Source: Nocardioides szechwanensis (GTDB lineage Bacteria; Actinomycetota; Actinomycetes; Propionibacteriales; Nocardioidaceae). Taken from it: DNA of 64,000 nt. A program made the translations under genes and the position numbers. This document shows, piece by piece, positions 56,835 to 64,000 of this stretch. Under the pieces are notes generated by a model, which was given only the letters and a program-made list of their open reading frames with translations, did not search any database and was not told the origin of the DNA. Position 1 is the first letter of the stretch, and every line of letters starts with the position of its first letter. The stretch lies in assembly GCF_900103935.1 (NCBI RefSeq), contig NZ_FNIC01000001.1:862804-926803 (forward strand), written 5' to 3'.

Positions 56835-58373
56835 GTGCTGCTGCGGACCTTCCTCGCGCTGGCCGCAGGCCTGACTCTGTCCCTCGCCTTCGAGCCGGTG
56901 GCTCTGCCATGGATCGTGCCGTTCGCCGTCGGCGCCCTGTTCCTCACGACCCGCGGACTGCGGGCCCGCTCCGGCTGGCTGCCCGGTCTCGCGTTCGGCG
57001 TCGGCTTCTACTTCACCCACATCTACTGGATGCGCGAGTCCATCGGCCTCGACGCCTGGCTGGCGCTGGCGGGGATCGAGGCGCTGTTCTACGGCGTGCT
57101 CGGCTCGGTGACCGCGGCCCTGCACCGGCGCCGCCTGTGGCCGGCCTGGCTCGCTGCCGCCTGGGTGGCCGTGGAGGTGCTCCGCAGCGGCTGGCCGTTC
57201 AGCGGGATGCCCTGGGGCCGGCTGTCGTTCGCGGTCGTCGACACCCCGCTCGCCCCCGCCCTGCCCTACGTCGGGTCGGTCGGCGTCAGCCTGCTGCTCG
57301 CCGCGATGGGGGCACTGCTCGCCTGGGTCGTGGTCGCCCGCGACCGCGAGCGCCTGGTGGCCGGTGCGGTGACCGTCGGGCTCGTGGCGCTGGCGCTGCT
57401 GCCGGCCCTGGCGCCGTACGAGCTCGAGCAGACGGGGACCGCCACGGTCGCTGTCGTGCAGGGCAACGTGCCCGGCCCGGGCAACGACATCCTCTACGAC
57501 TTCCAGCAGGTCACCCAGAACCACGTCGACGCGACCGTCGACCTGGCCGCGGCCGTCGGCGCGGGCAGCCAGCCGCAACCCGACTTCGTGCTGTGGCCGG
57601 AGAACTCGACGGCCAGCGACCCGTTCCGCGACGAGACCGTCAACGCCGGGATCCGCGAGGCCTCGGCCGCGATCGGGGTCCCCATCCTGGTGGGAGCGAT
57701 GGTCGACTCCGGGCCTGACCACGTGCTCAACCAGGGCATCGTCTGGGACCCCGTGACCGGCGCCGGTGACCGCTACACCAAGCGCCACCCCGTGCCCTAC
57801 GGCGAGTACATCCCGCTGCGGCGCTACCTCACGGGCACCTTCGGCAAGCTCGCGCTGGTCCCGCGCGACATGCTGAGCGGCACCCGGAAGACGCCGTTGC
57901 AGGTGGCGGGGATCAGCGTCGCCGACTCGATCTGCTTCGACATCGCCTACGACGACGGCATCTTCGACCAGGTCACCCGGGGTGCCGAGCTGCTGACCGT
58001 GCAGACGAGCAACGCCAGCTTCATCTTCACCGACCAGATCGACCAGCAGTTCGCGATCACCCGGCTCCGGGCGATCGAGACCGGGCGCTGGCTGGCCGTC
58101 GCGTCGCCCAACGGCGTCTCGGGCGTGATCGCGCCCGACGGCGAGGTGGTGGCCGTCGCCGACCCGCGCACCACGACCGTGCTCGTGGAGGAGGTGGGCC
58201 TGGCCACCGCGGTGACCCCGGGGGTCCGCCTGGGCGCCTGGCCGGGGCGAGTGTGCACCGTCCTGACGCTTGTCGGACTGCTGCTGGGCGCGCTCCCGTA
58301 TCGTCGGAGGAGCACCCTGCCGGAGCCCGAACCCGCCCCGACCGACACGACCCACGACAAGGTTCTCTCATGA
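56835..58373 (+). CDS. lnt: Apolipoprotein N-acyltransferase
   Basis: The 512-residue membrane enzyme adds the third acyl chain to lipoproteins. About six N-terminal helices precede a nitrilase-like periplasmic domain with catalytic Glu 256 (LWPENS), Lys 316 (YTKRHPVPYGEYIP) and Cys 367 (SICFDIAYD), then one final helix (VCTVLTLVGLLLGALPY). In mycobacteria this domain is fused or adjacent to Ppm1; here the two are separate genes overlapping by 4 nt. The FKBP lipoprotein in this window is a probable substrate. Confidence 0.95.
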   Translation: MLLRTFLALAAGLTLSLAFEPVALPWIVPFAVGALFLTTRGLRARSGWLPGLAFGVGFYFTHIYWMRESIGLDAWLALAGIEALFYGVLGSVTAALHRRRLWPAWLAAAWVAVEVLRSGWPFSGMPWGRLSFAVVDTPLAPALPYVGSVGVSLLLAAMGALLAWVVVARDRERLVAGAVTVGLVALALLPALAPYELEQTGTATVAVVQGNVPGPGNDILYDFQQVTQNHVDATVDLAAAVGAGSQPQPDFVLWPENSTASDPFRDETVNAGIREASAAIGVPILVGAMVDSGPDHVLNQGIVWDPVTGAGDRYTKRHPVPYGEYIPLRRYLTGTFGKLALVPRDMLSGTRKTPLQVAGISVADSICFDIAYDDGIFDQVTRGAELLTVQTSNASFIFTDQIDQQFAITRLRAIETGRWLAVASPNGVSGVIAPDGEVVAVADPRTTTVLVEEVGLATAVTPGVRLGAWPGRVCTVLTLVGLLLGALPYRRRSTLPEPEPAPTDTTHDKVLS

Positions 58374-59149
58374 GCATCGACGCGCTCGGACGCATTGTGG
58401 TCGTCGTGCCGACCTACAACGAGGCCGACAACCTCGCCTGGATCGTGGAGCGCCTGCGCGTCGCCGAGCCGCAGGTCGACGTGCTCGTGGTGGACGACGG
58501 CTCTCCCGACGGCACCGGGGAGATCGCCGACCGGATCGCCGCGGCGGACCCGCAGGTGCAGGTACTGCACCGCCGGGCCAAGGAGGGCCTGGGTGCGGCC
58601 TACATCGCAGGCTTCCGGTGGGCGCTCGCCGAGGGGTACGACGTGATCGGCGAGATGGACGCCGACGGGTCGCACCAGCCCGAAGAGCTGCACCGTCTCC
58701 TCGACGCGCTGGGCGAGGCCGACCTGGTGATCGGGTCGCGCTGGATCACCGGTGGGTCGGTGGTCAACTGGCCCAGGTCGCGTGAGCTGCTCTCCCGAGG
58801 AGGCAACCTCTACGTCCGCGTGCTGCTCGGCATCGGCGTCCGGGACGCCACCGCCGGCTACCGGCTCTTCCGGCGCAGCACCCTGGAGAAGATCGACCTC
58901 GACCAGGTGCGCTCCACCGGCTACGTCTTCCAGAGCGACCTCGCCTACCGCACCCTGTGCGCCGGGCTGACCGTGCGGGAGGTGCCGATCGAGTTCGTCG
59001 AGCGGGTGCGTGGCGCGTCCAAGATGACGCCCGACATCGCCACCGAGTCGCTCAAGCACATCACCTGGTGGGGCGTGAAGGAGCGCCGCGACCAGGTACG
59101 CCGTGCCTGGCGGCGCGGGCGGGGCGGCCCACGAGGGGTCCGGCGATGA
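58370..59149 (+). CDS. ppm1: Polyprenol-phosphate mannose synthase (Ppm1 type)
   Basis: The 259-residue GT2 glycosyltransferase should transfer mannose from GDP-mannose to polyprenyl phosphate, the donor for lipoglycan and protein mannosylation. It has IVVVVPTYNEADNLAWIVERL, VLVVDDGSPDGTGE, the DXD-type metal motif in GEMDADGSHQPEEL, and VIGSRWITGGSVVNWPRSRELLSRGGN. There are no C-terminal membrane helices; the basic end may face Lnt. It overlaps both lnt and fxsA by 4 nt. Confidence 0.92.
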   Translation: MSIDALGRIVVVVPTYNEADNLAWIVERLRVAEPQVDVLVVDDGSPDGTGEIADRIAAADPQVQVLHRRAKEGLGAAYIAGFRWALAEGYDVIGEMDADGSHQPEELHRLLDALGEADLVIGSRWITGGSVVNWPRSRELLSRGGNLYVRVLLGIGVRDATAGYRLFRRSTLEKIDLDQVRSTGYVFQSDLAYRTLCAGLTVREVPIEFVERVRGASKMTPDIATESLKHITWWGVKERRDQVRRAWRRGRGGPRGVRR

Positions 59150-59631
59150 GCCCCCGTCGGCGCGGACGCCTGGGCTGGCTGCTCGTCGTCGCGCTGATCG
59201 TCGTACCGCTGCTGGAGATCTACGTCCTGATCCAGGTCGGCCAGGTGATCGGCGCGTGGTGGACGATCCTGCTGCTCGTCGTCGACAGCATCATCGGCAG
59301 CTGGCTGATCAGGCGTGAGGGCGGCCGGGCGTGGCGCGCGCTGACCACCGCGATCAACAGCGGCCGGATGCCGGCGCGCGAGCTCGCCGACGGGGCGCTG
59401 ATCCTGGTTGGCGGCACCCTGATGCTCAGCCCGGGCTTCGTCACCGACGCGTTCGGCATCCTGTTGATCCTGCCGGTCACCCGACCCGCCTTCCGGCGGT
59501 TGCTGACCGGCTTCGTCACCCGCCGCGTCGTCGTCGCCACCCTCGGCGAGACCGGGCGCGGCCCGGGTGCCGGCCCGCAAGGGCCCGTGGTCCGCGGCGA
59601 CGTCGTGGAGGACCCGTCGGCCGGGTCGTGA
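59146..59631 (+). CDS. fxsA: FxsA-family membrane protein
   Basis: The 161-residue protein has the FxsA layout: helix LLVVALIVVPLLEIYVLIQVGQVIG, a second helix ILLLVVDSIIGSWLIRREG, and the later hydrophobic segment ALILVGGTLMLSPGFVTDAFGILLILP. FxsA modulates phage exclusion in E. coli; the role in Actinobacteria is unknown. The C-terminal tail is glycine- and proline-rich. It overlaps ppm1 by 4 nt and is followed by a strong terminator. Confidence 0.9.
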   Translation: MSPRRRGRLGWLLVVALIVVPLLEIYVLIQVGQVIGAWWTILLLVVDSIIGSWLIRREGGRAWRALTTAINSGRMPARELADGALILVGGTLMLSPGFVTDAFGILLILPVTRPAFRRLLTGFVTRRVVVATLGETGRGPGAGPQGPVVRGDVVEDPSAGS

Positions 59632-59638
59632 AATGCGA

Positions 59639-59672
59639 CTCGCCCCGACCCGGCGTACCGGATCGGGGCGAG
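59639..59672. terminator. Bidirectional terminator between fxsA and rbpA
   Basis: CTCGCCCCGA (59639-59648) and TCGGGGCGAG (59663-59672) pair perfectly, and the loop adds a CCGG/CCGG stem. It lies between convergent genes. There is no clear T tract. Confidence 0.7.
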
Positions 59673-59687
59673 CAAGCCTGACAGGCC

Positions 59688-60071
59688 TCAGGCAGTGGCC
59701 TTGCGCTTCTTGGTGGCCCGGTGCAGGTGCGCCGGACCGATCTCGCCGCCACGCAGCAGCTCGAGACGCTCCTTGAGGATGTCTTCGAGCTCCTTCTCGG
59801 AGCGGCGCTCCAGCAGCATGTCCCAGTGGGTGCGGGCCGGCTTCTCGGCCTTCACCACCTTCTCGATGCCGTCGGTGCTCAGGCCCTCCGCGCCACAGCG
59901 CGGGCACTCCCAGATCGCCGGTACGTCGGCCTCGACCGACATGGTGATCTCGAAGACGTGGCCCTGTGGACACCGGTATCCGACCTGCTGACGAGCCGCG
60001 AACTCGATCCCGCGCTCGTCCTCGAAGCTCTGGCCTCCGAGTCGTGCGCCGCGCAATGTGCGCTCAGCCAT
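59688..60071 (-). CDS. rbpA: RNA polymerase-binding protein RbpA
   Basis: The 127-residue protein binds RNA polymerase and the principal sigma factor, stabilising open complexes in Actinobacteria. It has the family start MAERTLRGARLGGQSFEDERGIEFAARQQVGYRCPQGHVFEITMSVEADVPAIWECPRCG (zinc-ribbon-like cysteines), a basic linker, and the sigma-interacting C-terminus THWDMLLERRSEKELEDILKERLELLR. The ATG has GGAGG upstream. A SigR/SigH-type promoter lies 117-143 bp upstream. Confidence 0.95.
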   Translation of the reverse strand: MAERTLRGARLGGQSFEDERGIEFAARQQVGYRCPQGHVFEITMSVEADVPAIWECPRCGAEGLSTDGIEKVVKAEKPARTHWDMLLERRSEKELEDILKERLELLRGGEIGPAHLHRATKKRKATA

Positions 60072-60187
60072 GAGGCACCTCCAAACGTCTTGTTGCCCCG
60101 TGAAAACCTTCTCCGAGGTCAAGTACCCATCTGGCGCCCCGGTGAAAACCCTCCGGCGCGCGACGGCACGTGACCTTCGCTTCTTTC

Positions 60188-60214
60188 AACGTTAGCGAGG
60201 CGGGCAAAGATTCC
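60188..60214 (-). promoter_or_regulatory. Candidate SigR/SigH-type promoter of rbpA
   Basis: On the minus strand GGAAT (60210-60214) is followed after 19 nt by GTT (60188-60190), matching the thiol-oxidative-stress sigma factor consensus GGAAT-N18/19-GTT. In Streptomyces rbpA is a known SigR target. The leader would be about 110 nt. Confidence 0.5.
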
Positions 60215-60276
60215 GGCAATTGCGGGACAAACCCCCGGTATGTCGCTAGTCGCGGGTGCGGCAGGTCACACCCGGG

Positions 60277-61662
60277 TCACACGACCTGGGGGACCTGGTT
60301 GCCGGCCTCGCGGATGCCGCGCTGCGGGTCGACCCTGTAGAGCAGGGCGCCACCGACGACGAAGAAGATGATCAGGGCGAAGATGGCCGGTCGGTAGGAG
60401 TCGGTGAGCTGGTGGACCACACCGAAGACCAGGGTGCCCAGCCAGCTCGTGCCGCGCTCGCAGGCCTGGTAGAGCGAGAAGTACTCCGCCTCGCGTCCCC
60501 GGGGGATGAGCTGGCTGAAGAACGAGCGCGACAGAGCCTGGGTGCCGCCGAGCACGAGACCGATGCCGACGGCCAGGCCGAGGAACATGCCGACGTTCTT
60601 CTCCGGGATGAAGTAGCCGACCGTGACGATGACCATCCACACGACCAGGCCACCGAGGATCACCTTGCGGCTGCCGCGCTTGGCGGCGAGCTTGCCGAAC
60701 AGCAGGGCCCCGAAGAACGCGACGAACTGCACCAGCAGGATCGTGGCGATCAGCACCGAGGTGCTGAACCCGAGCTCCTTCTCGCCGTAGATCGACGCCG
60801 ACGCGATGACCGTCTGGATGCCGTCGTTGTAGAAGAGGTAGCCGAGCAGGAAGGTCAGCGTCATCGGGTAGTTGCGCATGTCCTTGAGCGTCGCGCCGAG
60901 CTGGCCGAAGCTCTGGCGGACCAGCCCGCCGGGCTCGCGCTCGACCGCGACCGGCTCTCGGTTGCGGATGCCGCGGTAGGGGATGAACGTGAACGCCGCC
61001 CACCACACTGCCGCGGAGACCATGCTCACCCGCACCGCCATACCGGTGCTCATGCCCAGCTCCTCGTGGAAGGTGACCACGGCGAGGTTGACCGCCAGGA
61101 GCAGGCCGCCGCCGAGGTAGCCCATCGCCCAACCGCGCGAGGAGACCCGGTCGCGCTCGTCGGGCTCGGCGATCTCGCACAGGATCGCGTCGTAGACCAC
61201 CAGCGACGAGCCGAGACAGATGTTGGCGATGAAGAGGAGCAGCACGCCGAGCTGCCAGTTGTCGCCGGTCACGAAGAACATGCAGGCCGCGGCCGCGCTG
61301 CCGACCCACGCGAAGCCGGCCATGATGTTCTTCTTCTTCGCCGAGCGGTCGGCCATCGCGCCGACGATCGGCAGCACGAGCGCGGAGAAGATGGTGGCGA
61401 CGGTGACGACGTAGAACACCAGCGAGCCGGGGGAGATCCCGAGGCCGAGGACCTGGAGGTTCTCACTGCACTTGAGGCCCTTGTCCTCGTCGGTGACGAA
61501 GCCGCAGGCGGCCTTCTCGGCGATCGAGGTGAGGTACGGCGCGAACAGCACCGTCGCGATCGTGGTGACGTAGGCGCTGTTGGCCCAGTCGTACCAGTAC
61601 CAGGCCTTCTGCTCCTTGGCCCGGTTGAGCGGTCCGAGATCGGCAACTGACTGCGTCGTCAT
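60277..61662 (-). CDS. UMF1-type MFS transporter (Atg22-like)
   Basis: About 461 residues with about 12 hydrophobic segments. It starts with the family-typical WYWYDWANSAYVTTIATVLFAPYL and contains GAMADRSAKKKN after an early helix and GVVHQLTDSYRPAIFAL near the end. These resemble UMF1/Atg22-like permeases; the substrate is unknown, possibly amino acids or nucleosides. The ATG at 61662 has GGAGG-like sequence upstream and overlaps the stop of the GDPD gene (ATGA), so the two are coexpressed. Confidence 0.88.
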   Translation of the reverse strand: MTTQSVADLGPLNRAKEQKAWYWYDWANSAYVTTIATVLFAPYLTSIAEKAACGFVTDEDKGLKCSENLQVLGLGISPGSLVFYVVTVATIFSALVLPIVGAMADRSAKKKNIMAGFAWVGSAAAACMFFVTGDNWQLGVLLLFIANICLGSSLVVYDAILCEIAEPDERDRVSSRGWAMGYLGGGLLLAVNLAVVTFHEELGMSTGMAVRVSMVSAAVWWAAFTFIPYRGIRNREPVAVEREPGGLVRQSFGQLGATLKDMRNYPMTLTFLLGYLFYNDGIQTVIASASIYGEKELGFSTSVLIATILLVQFVAFFGALLFGKLAAKRGSRKVILGGLVVWMVIVTVGYFIPEKNVGMFLGLAVGIGLVLGGTQALSRSFFSQLIPRGREAEYFSLYQACERGTSWLGTLVFGVVHQLTDSYRPAIFALIIFFVVGGALLYRVDPQRGIREAGNQVPQVV

Positions 61663-62486
61663 GCGGTCTCCCTCCATTGGCCGCGCTCCTCGAGCACGGC
61701 CTTGAGCACATCGGTGCGGTCAGTGAACAGCCCGTCGACGCCACGGTCGAGGAGCTCCCTCATCTCGCTGGGGGTGTCGACTGTCCAGACATGGACGTGC
61801 CGGCCGACCGCGTGGGCACGGCGTACGAGCCCCCGTGTTGCGATGACCCACCGGCGGCGCCGGTGGGGGATCTGGAGGGCCGCGACCCGGCCCCGGGTGA
61901 GCCAGTTGGCCAGGTGGCCGCTCGGCAGGACACGGAAGGCGACCACCTCGACGGGGTGCGCCGAGGTCGGGACCCGCCCGTGCGTCAGCCGGCGGAACTC
62001 GGCGAGACGGCGGCGCGAGAAGGAGCCGACCAGGACGCGGTCGTGGGCGTCGCGAGCGGTGATGAAGTCGACGAGGGCCGGCACCGCGCCGTCGGACTTG
62101 AGGTCGATGTTGAACCGCGCGTCGGGGAACTCGTCGAAGAGCGTGGCCAGCGTGGGCACCTGCTCCCGGCCGCCGATCAGGGCGGTGCGCACGTCGGCGA
62201 ACGTCGTCTCGGCGAGCGCGCCGACCTGGTCGGTGACCCGGTCGAGCACGTCGTCGTGGAACGCGAGCAGGACGCCGTCGCGGGTGACGTGGACGTCGGT
62301 CTCGAGGTAGTCGTAGCCGAGCGCCACCGCGTGCTTGAAGGCCGCCACGGTGTTCTCCAGGCCCTCGATCTCGGGGTGGTAGACCCCGCCGCGGTGGGCG
62401 AACGCGAGCACCGAACCGGGTTGCCGGAGCACCTCGTCGAGGTAGGCGAACCCGGTGGTCGGCGACGTCACGGATGCAGTATTCAC
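61659..62486 (-). CDS. Glycerophosphodiester phosphodiesterase
   Basis: The 275-residue protein has the GDPD barrel motifs: FAHRGGVYHPEIEGLENTVAAF (catalytic His), YLETDVHVTRDGVLLAFHDD (metal Glu/Asp and second His) and FNIDLKSDGAVPAL. The last third is HVWTVDTPSEMRELLDRGVDGLFTDRTDVL. It hydrolyses glycerophosphodiesters to glycerol 3-phosphate and an alcohol. No signal peptide is seen, so it is likely cytosolic. Start is either GTG 62486 or GTG 62471. It overlaps the MFS gene by 4 nt; the transporter might import its substrate or export a product. Confidence 0.88.
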   Translation of the reverse strand: MNTASVTSPTTGFAYLDEVLRQPGSVLAFAHRGGVYHPEIEGLENTVAAFKHAVALGYDYLETDVHVTRDGVLLAFHDDVLDRVTDQVGALAETTFADVRTALIGGREQVPTLATLFDEFPDARFNIDLKSDGAVPALVDFITARDAHDRVLVGSFSRRRLAEFRRLTHGRVPTSAHPVEVVAFRVLPSGHLANWLTRGRVAALQIPHRRRRWVIATRGLVRRAHAVGRHVHVWTVDTPSEMRELLDRGVDGLFTDRTDVLKAVLEERGQWRETA

Positions 62487-62520
62487 CTACGCGGGGCCAT
62501 TTCGGGGGGACTGGCGAGAC

Positions 62521-63138
62521 TCAGAGCCAGGAGTCGGCGTCGGCCTCGCCGAGCAGCACGCCCAGGGCGGCGACCCAGCGGCGTACGAGCAGCTCGTGCG
62601 CGGCCCGGTCGTGGTGGAGCAGCCCGGTCATCGTGGCGCCGGTGAGCAGGTCGATCGTGAACTGCACCAGCGTCGGCACCCGGGGGTCGTCGGTGCCGAC
62701 GACGTCGGTGACGGCGCGGTGCACCGACTCGAAGACGACCCGCTCCACGGGCACCAGTGCGTCGCGCAGGTCGGGGTCGGTGCGGGCGGCGACCCAGAGC
62801 TCGAGGACCACGAGGAACACGGGGCTCTCCAGGTCGCTGCGCACGATCGCGACGGCCTCTGGCCACCCTCCCGACGCCGGTTGCGCGAGCACGCCGAGGC
62901 GGCGCGCGGCGACGTCCTCGACGACGCCCAGCATCAGGGACGCCCGCGTCGGGAAGTGGTGCAACAGAGTGCCGCGGGCCAGGCCCGCGCGCTGCTGGAC
63001 CTCCGCGATCGTGGTCGCGGCGCACCCGCGGTCCAGGACGGACTCGAAGGTGGCGTCGAGCAGTCGGGCCCGGGTCGCGGCGGTCCGCTCGCCCTGCGTC
63101 CGTCGGCCCTGCGTACGGCGGACGGGAGCGGTGGGCAT
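62521..63138 (-). CDS. TetR-family regulator
   Basis: The 205-residue regulator has a TetR DNA-binding domain (RTAATRARLLDATFESVLDRGCAATTIAEVQQRAGLARGTLLHHFPTRASLMLG) and an all-helical ligand domain. The basic N-terminus has a short repeat (RTQGRRTQGERT). It is divergent from the SRPBCC-thiolase-like gene, with 67 bp between starts, so it probably controls that gene and itself. The ATG at 63138 follows a TACCGT -10 box. Confidence 0.92.
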   Translation of the reverse strand: MPTAPVRRTQGRRTQGERTAATRARLLDATFESVLDRGCAATTIAEVQQRAGLARGTLLHHFPTRASLMLGVVEDVAARRLGVLAQPASGGWPEAVAIVRSDLESPVFLVVLELWVAARTDPDLRDALVPVERVVFESVHRAVTDVVGTDDPRVPTLVQFTIDLLTGATMTGLLHHDRAAHELLVRRWVAALGVLLGEADADSWL

Positions 63139-63144
63139 GTGTCC

Positions 63145-63150
63145 ACGGTA
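63145..63150 (-). promoter_or_regulatory. -10 box (TACCGT), leaderless start of the TetR gene
   Basis: The minus-strand TACCGT ends 6 nt before the ATG at 63138. Confidence 0.5.
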
Positions 63151-63205
63151 GGGGACGGGTAGGGCACAATGGAAGAAACAGTCCAAACGTACGGAAAGTG
63201 TGTCG

Positions 63206-64000
63206 ATGACCCGGAGCACCCCTCTCAGCAACCTGCGTCGCGGCCTGCGCCAGGGCGCCGCCCTGGCGTCCGTGGCCGGCCGCGCCGCCCGCAGCCCCGA
63301 GCTCCGGCGCAGCCTGCTCGGCCAGGTCAGCGGCCGCGGGGGAGTGGGCGGCCAGGTCGTGGTGGGGGAGGAGCTGCCGGCTCCGGACGGGGTCACGGAC
63401 TTCCCCCGGCACGTCCACGCCCAGCAGGACTGCACCGCGGCGCCCGACGAGGTGGTGGCGCGGCTGCACGACCTCGGCCAGGTCGCGGACTGGCTGACCA
63501 TCCACTCGAGCTGGCGCGGTGAGGTCCCGGCGACCCTGTCGGTCGGCGACAGCTTCGCGCAGCAGATCCTGCTCATGGACATCCCGGCCGAGGCGCGCTG
63601 GACGGTCACCGCGGCCGGCGAGGCGGGCTTCGCCCTGCGGGGCACCGGGCCGATGGGGATCACCCTCGGCCTGTGGGCCACGGTGTCCGGCCACGGCACC
63701 GGGTCGACGGTCCGCCTGGACGCCGCGCTCGACGGGGCTCCCGTGCGCGGACCGATCGGGTCGACCGCCGTACGCAGCCTGGAGCGGGCGCTGCACGACT
63801 CGCTGACGGCCCTGACGTCGTCCCTCTCGGGCGCGACGTCGCCCCGGCTGCGACTGTCGGCGGCACGGGTGCTGCACGTCGCCACCGGGCGCGAGCTCGA
63901 CCCGTCGACGCCGGTGGTGGTCGGGGTCGGACAGGTCGTGCAGCGCGAGCCCGACGCCGGCCGCGACCCCGTGGCCCTGTCGGCCGCGGCTCTGCGCGCG
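63206..64000 (+). CDS. SRPBCC domain fused to the start of a thiolase-like domain (partial)
   Basis: The frame from ATG 63206 (GGAAAG upstream; GTG 63200 also possible) is open to the window edge, 265 codons, with no stop. Residues about 70-220 look like an SRPBCC ligand-binding domain (FPRHVHAQQDCTAAPDEVVARLHDLGQVADWLTIHSSWRGE..., ALRGTGPMGITLGLWATVSGHGTGSTVRL). Residues from about 240 read STPVVVGVGQVVQREPDAGRDPVALSAAALRA, like the N-terminus of actinobacterial acetyl-CoA acetyltransferase-like thiolases. A fusion of the two is therefore likely; the rest lies outside the window. It is divergent from a TetR gene. Confidence 0.75.
   Translation, partial: MTRSTPLSNLRRGLRQGAALASVAGRAARSPELRRSLLGQVSGRGGVGGQVVVGEELPAPDGVTDFPRHVHAQQDCTAAPDEVVARLHDLGQVADWLTIHSSWRGEVPATLSVGDSFAQQILLMDIPAEARWTVTAAGEAGFALRGTGPMGITLGLWATVSGHGTGSTVRLDAALDGAPVRGPIGSTAVRSLERALHDSLTALTSSLSGATSPRLRLSAARVLHVATGRELDPSTPVVVGVGQVVQREPDAGRDPVALSAAALRA

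Noticed and set aside
63169..63522. 117-codon plus-strand frame at the right edge
   Set aside because: Arg/Gly/Pro-rich shadow; another frame (from 63206) is open to the edge and has recognisable domains.

Overview
The window is high-GC, densely packed actinobacterial DNA. A complete Pup-proteasome locus, mycothiol ligase MshC, RbpA, TatA/TatC, a split Lnt/Ppm pair and a B12-dependent lysine mutase operon point to Actinobacteria. The gene order and the families present (SCO1664, DUF3090, DUF5703) fit Nocardioides or another member of the Nocardioidaceae; that genus assignment is inference. I see no phage, insertion sequence or CRISPR array. The distinctive anomaly is a family of nested palindromic repeats.

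Layout. 1-11 kb: a truncated isocitrate lyase/PEP mutase-family gene and an MFS transporter, then a stress or dormancy-like island (ppdK, universal stress protein, PNPOx-like protein, P-type cation ATPase, PH-like protein) carrying GGGACC/GGTCCC operator-like sites. A methyltransferase/HxlR pair and a tRNA-Leu(GAG) follow. 11-20 kb: M20 peptidase, aldo/keto reductase with DUF5703, uppP, corA, then the mycothiol block (phosphomutase-like protein, DUF3090, SCO1664 family, mshC) and a PAC2-family protein. 20-28 kb: metH, a HAD phosphatase, a small secreted protein beside a NarL-type two-component pair, and a RecB-like Fe-S nuclease. 28-43 kb: site-2 protease, trmI, a glutamine amidotransferase, then mpa, dop, pup, prcB, prcA, a Vsr-like nuclease, pafA, an FKBP lipoprotein, pafB and pafC. 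43-50 kb: tatA, tatC, a small unknown gene, a diacylglycerol-kinase-like gene, a HelY-type helicase, an NAD(P)-binding protein and a 5'-3' exonuclease. 50-56 kb: an Lrp regulator, kamA, and the divergent operon kdd-kamD-kamE-kal for lysine catabolism. 56-64 kb: a structured non-coding stretch, lnt-ppm1-fxsA, rbpA, a UMF1-type MFS/GDPD pair, TetR, and the start of an SRPBCC-thiolase-like fusion.

How the genes work together. Mpa, the 20S core (PrcA/PrcB), Pup, Dop and PafA form a complete pupylation and degradation system. PafB/PafC are the WYL-domain DNA-damage regulators that accompany it. Exported proteins are served by TatA/TatC; lipoproteins such as the FKBP are finished by Lnt. KamA, KamDE, Kdd and Kal cover most steps of lysine breakdown through beta-lysine, but the cleavage enzyme Kce is not in the window.

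Two genome-scale patterns stand out. First, at least twelve copies of a repeat built from the 20-mer GCGGTTTGGTCACAAACCGC and its reverse complement sit between 12.5 and 51 kb. Most lie between convergent genes, and one arm lies in frame inside pafB. Second, about 18 genes have a TANNNT -10 box only 6-8 nt before the start codon, the layout expected of leaderless mRNAs; I used this to choose many starts.
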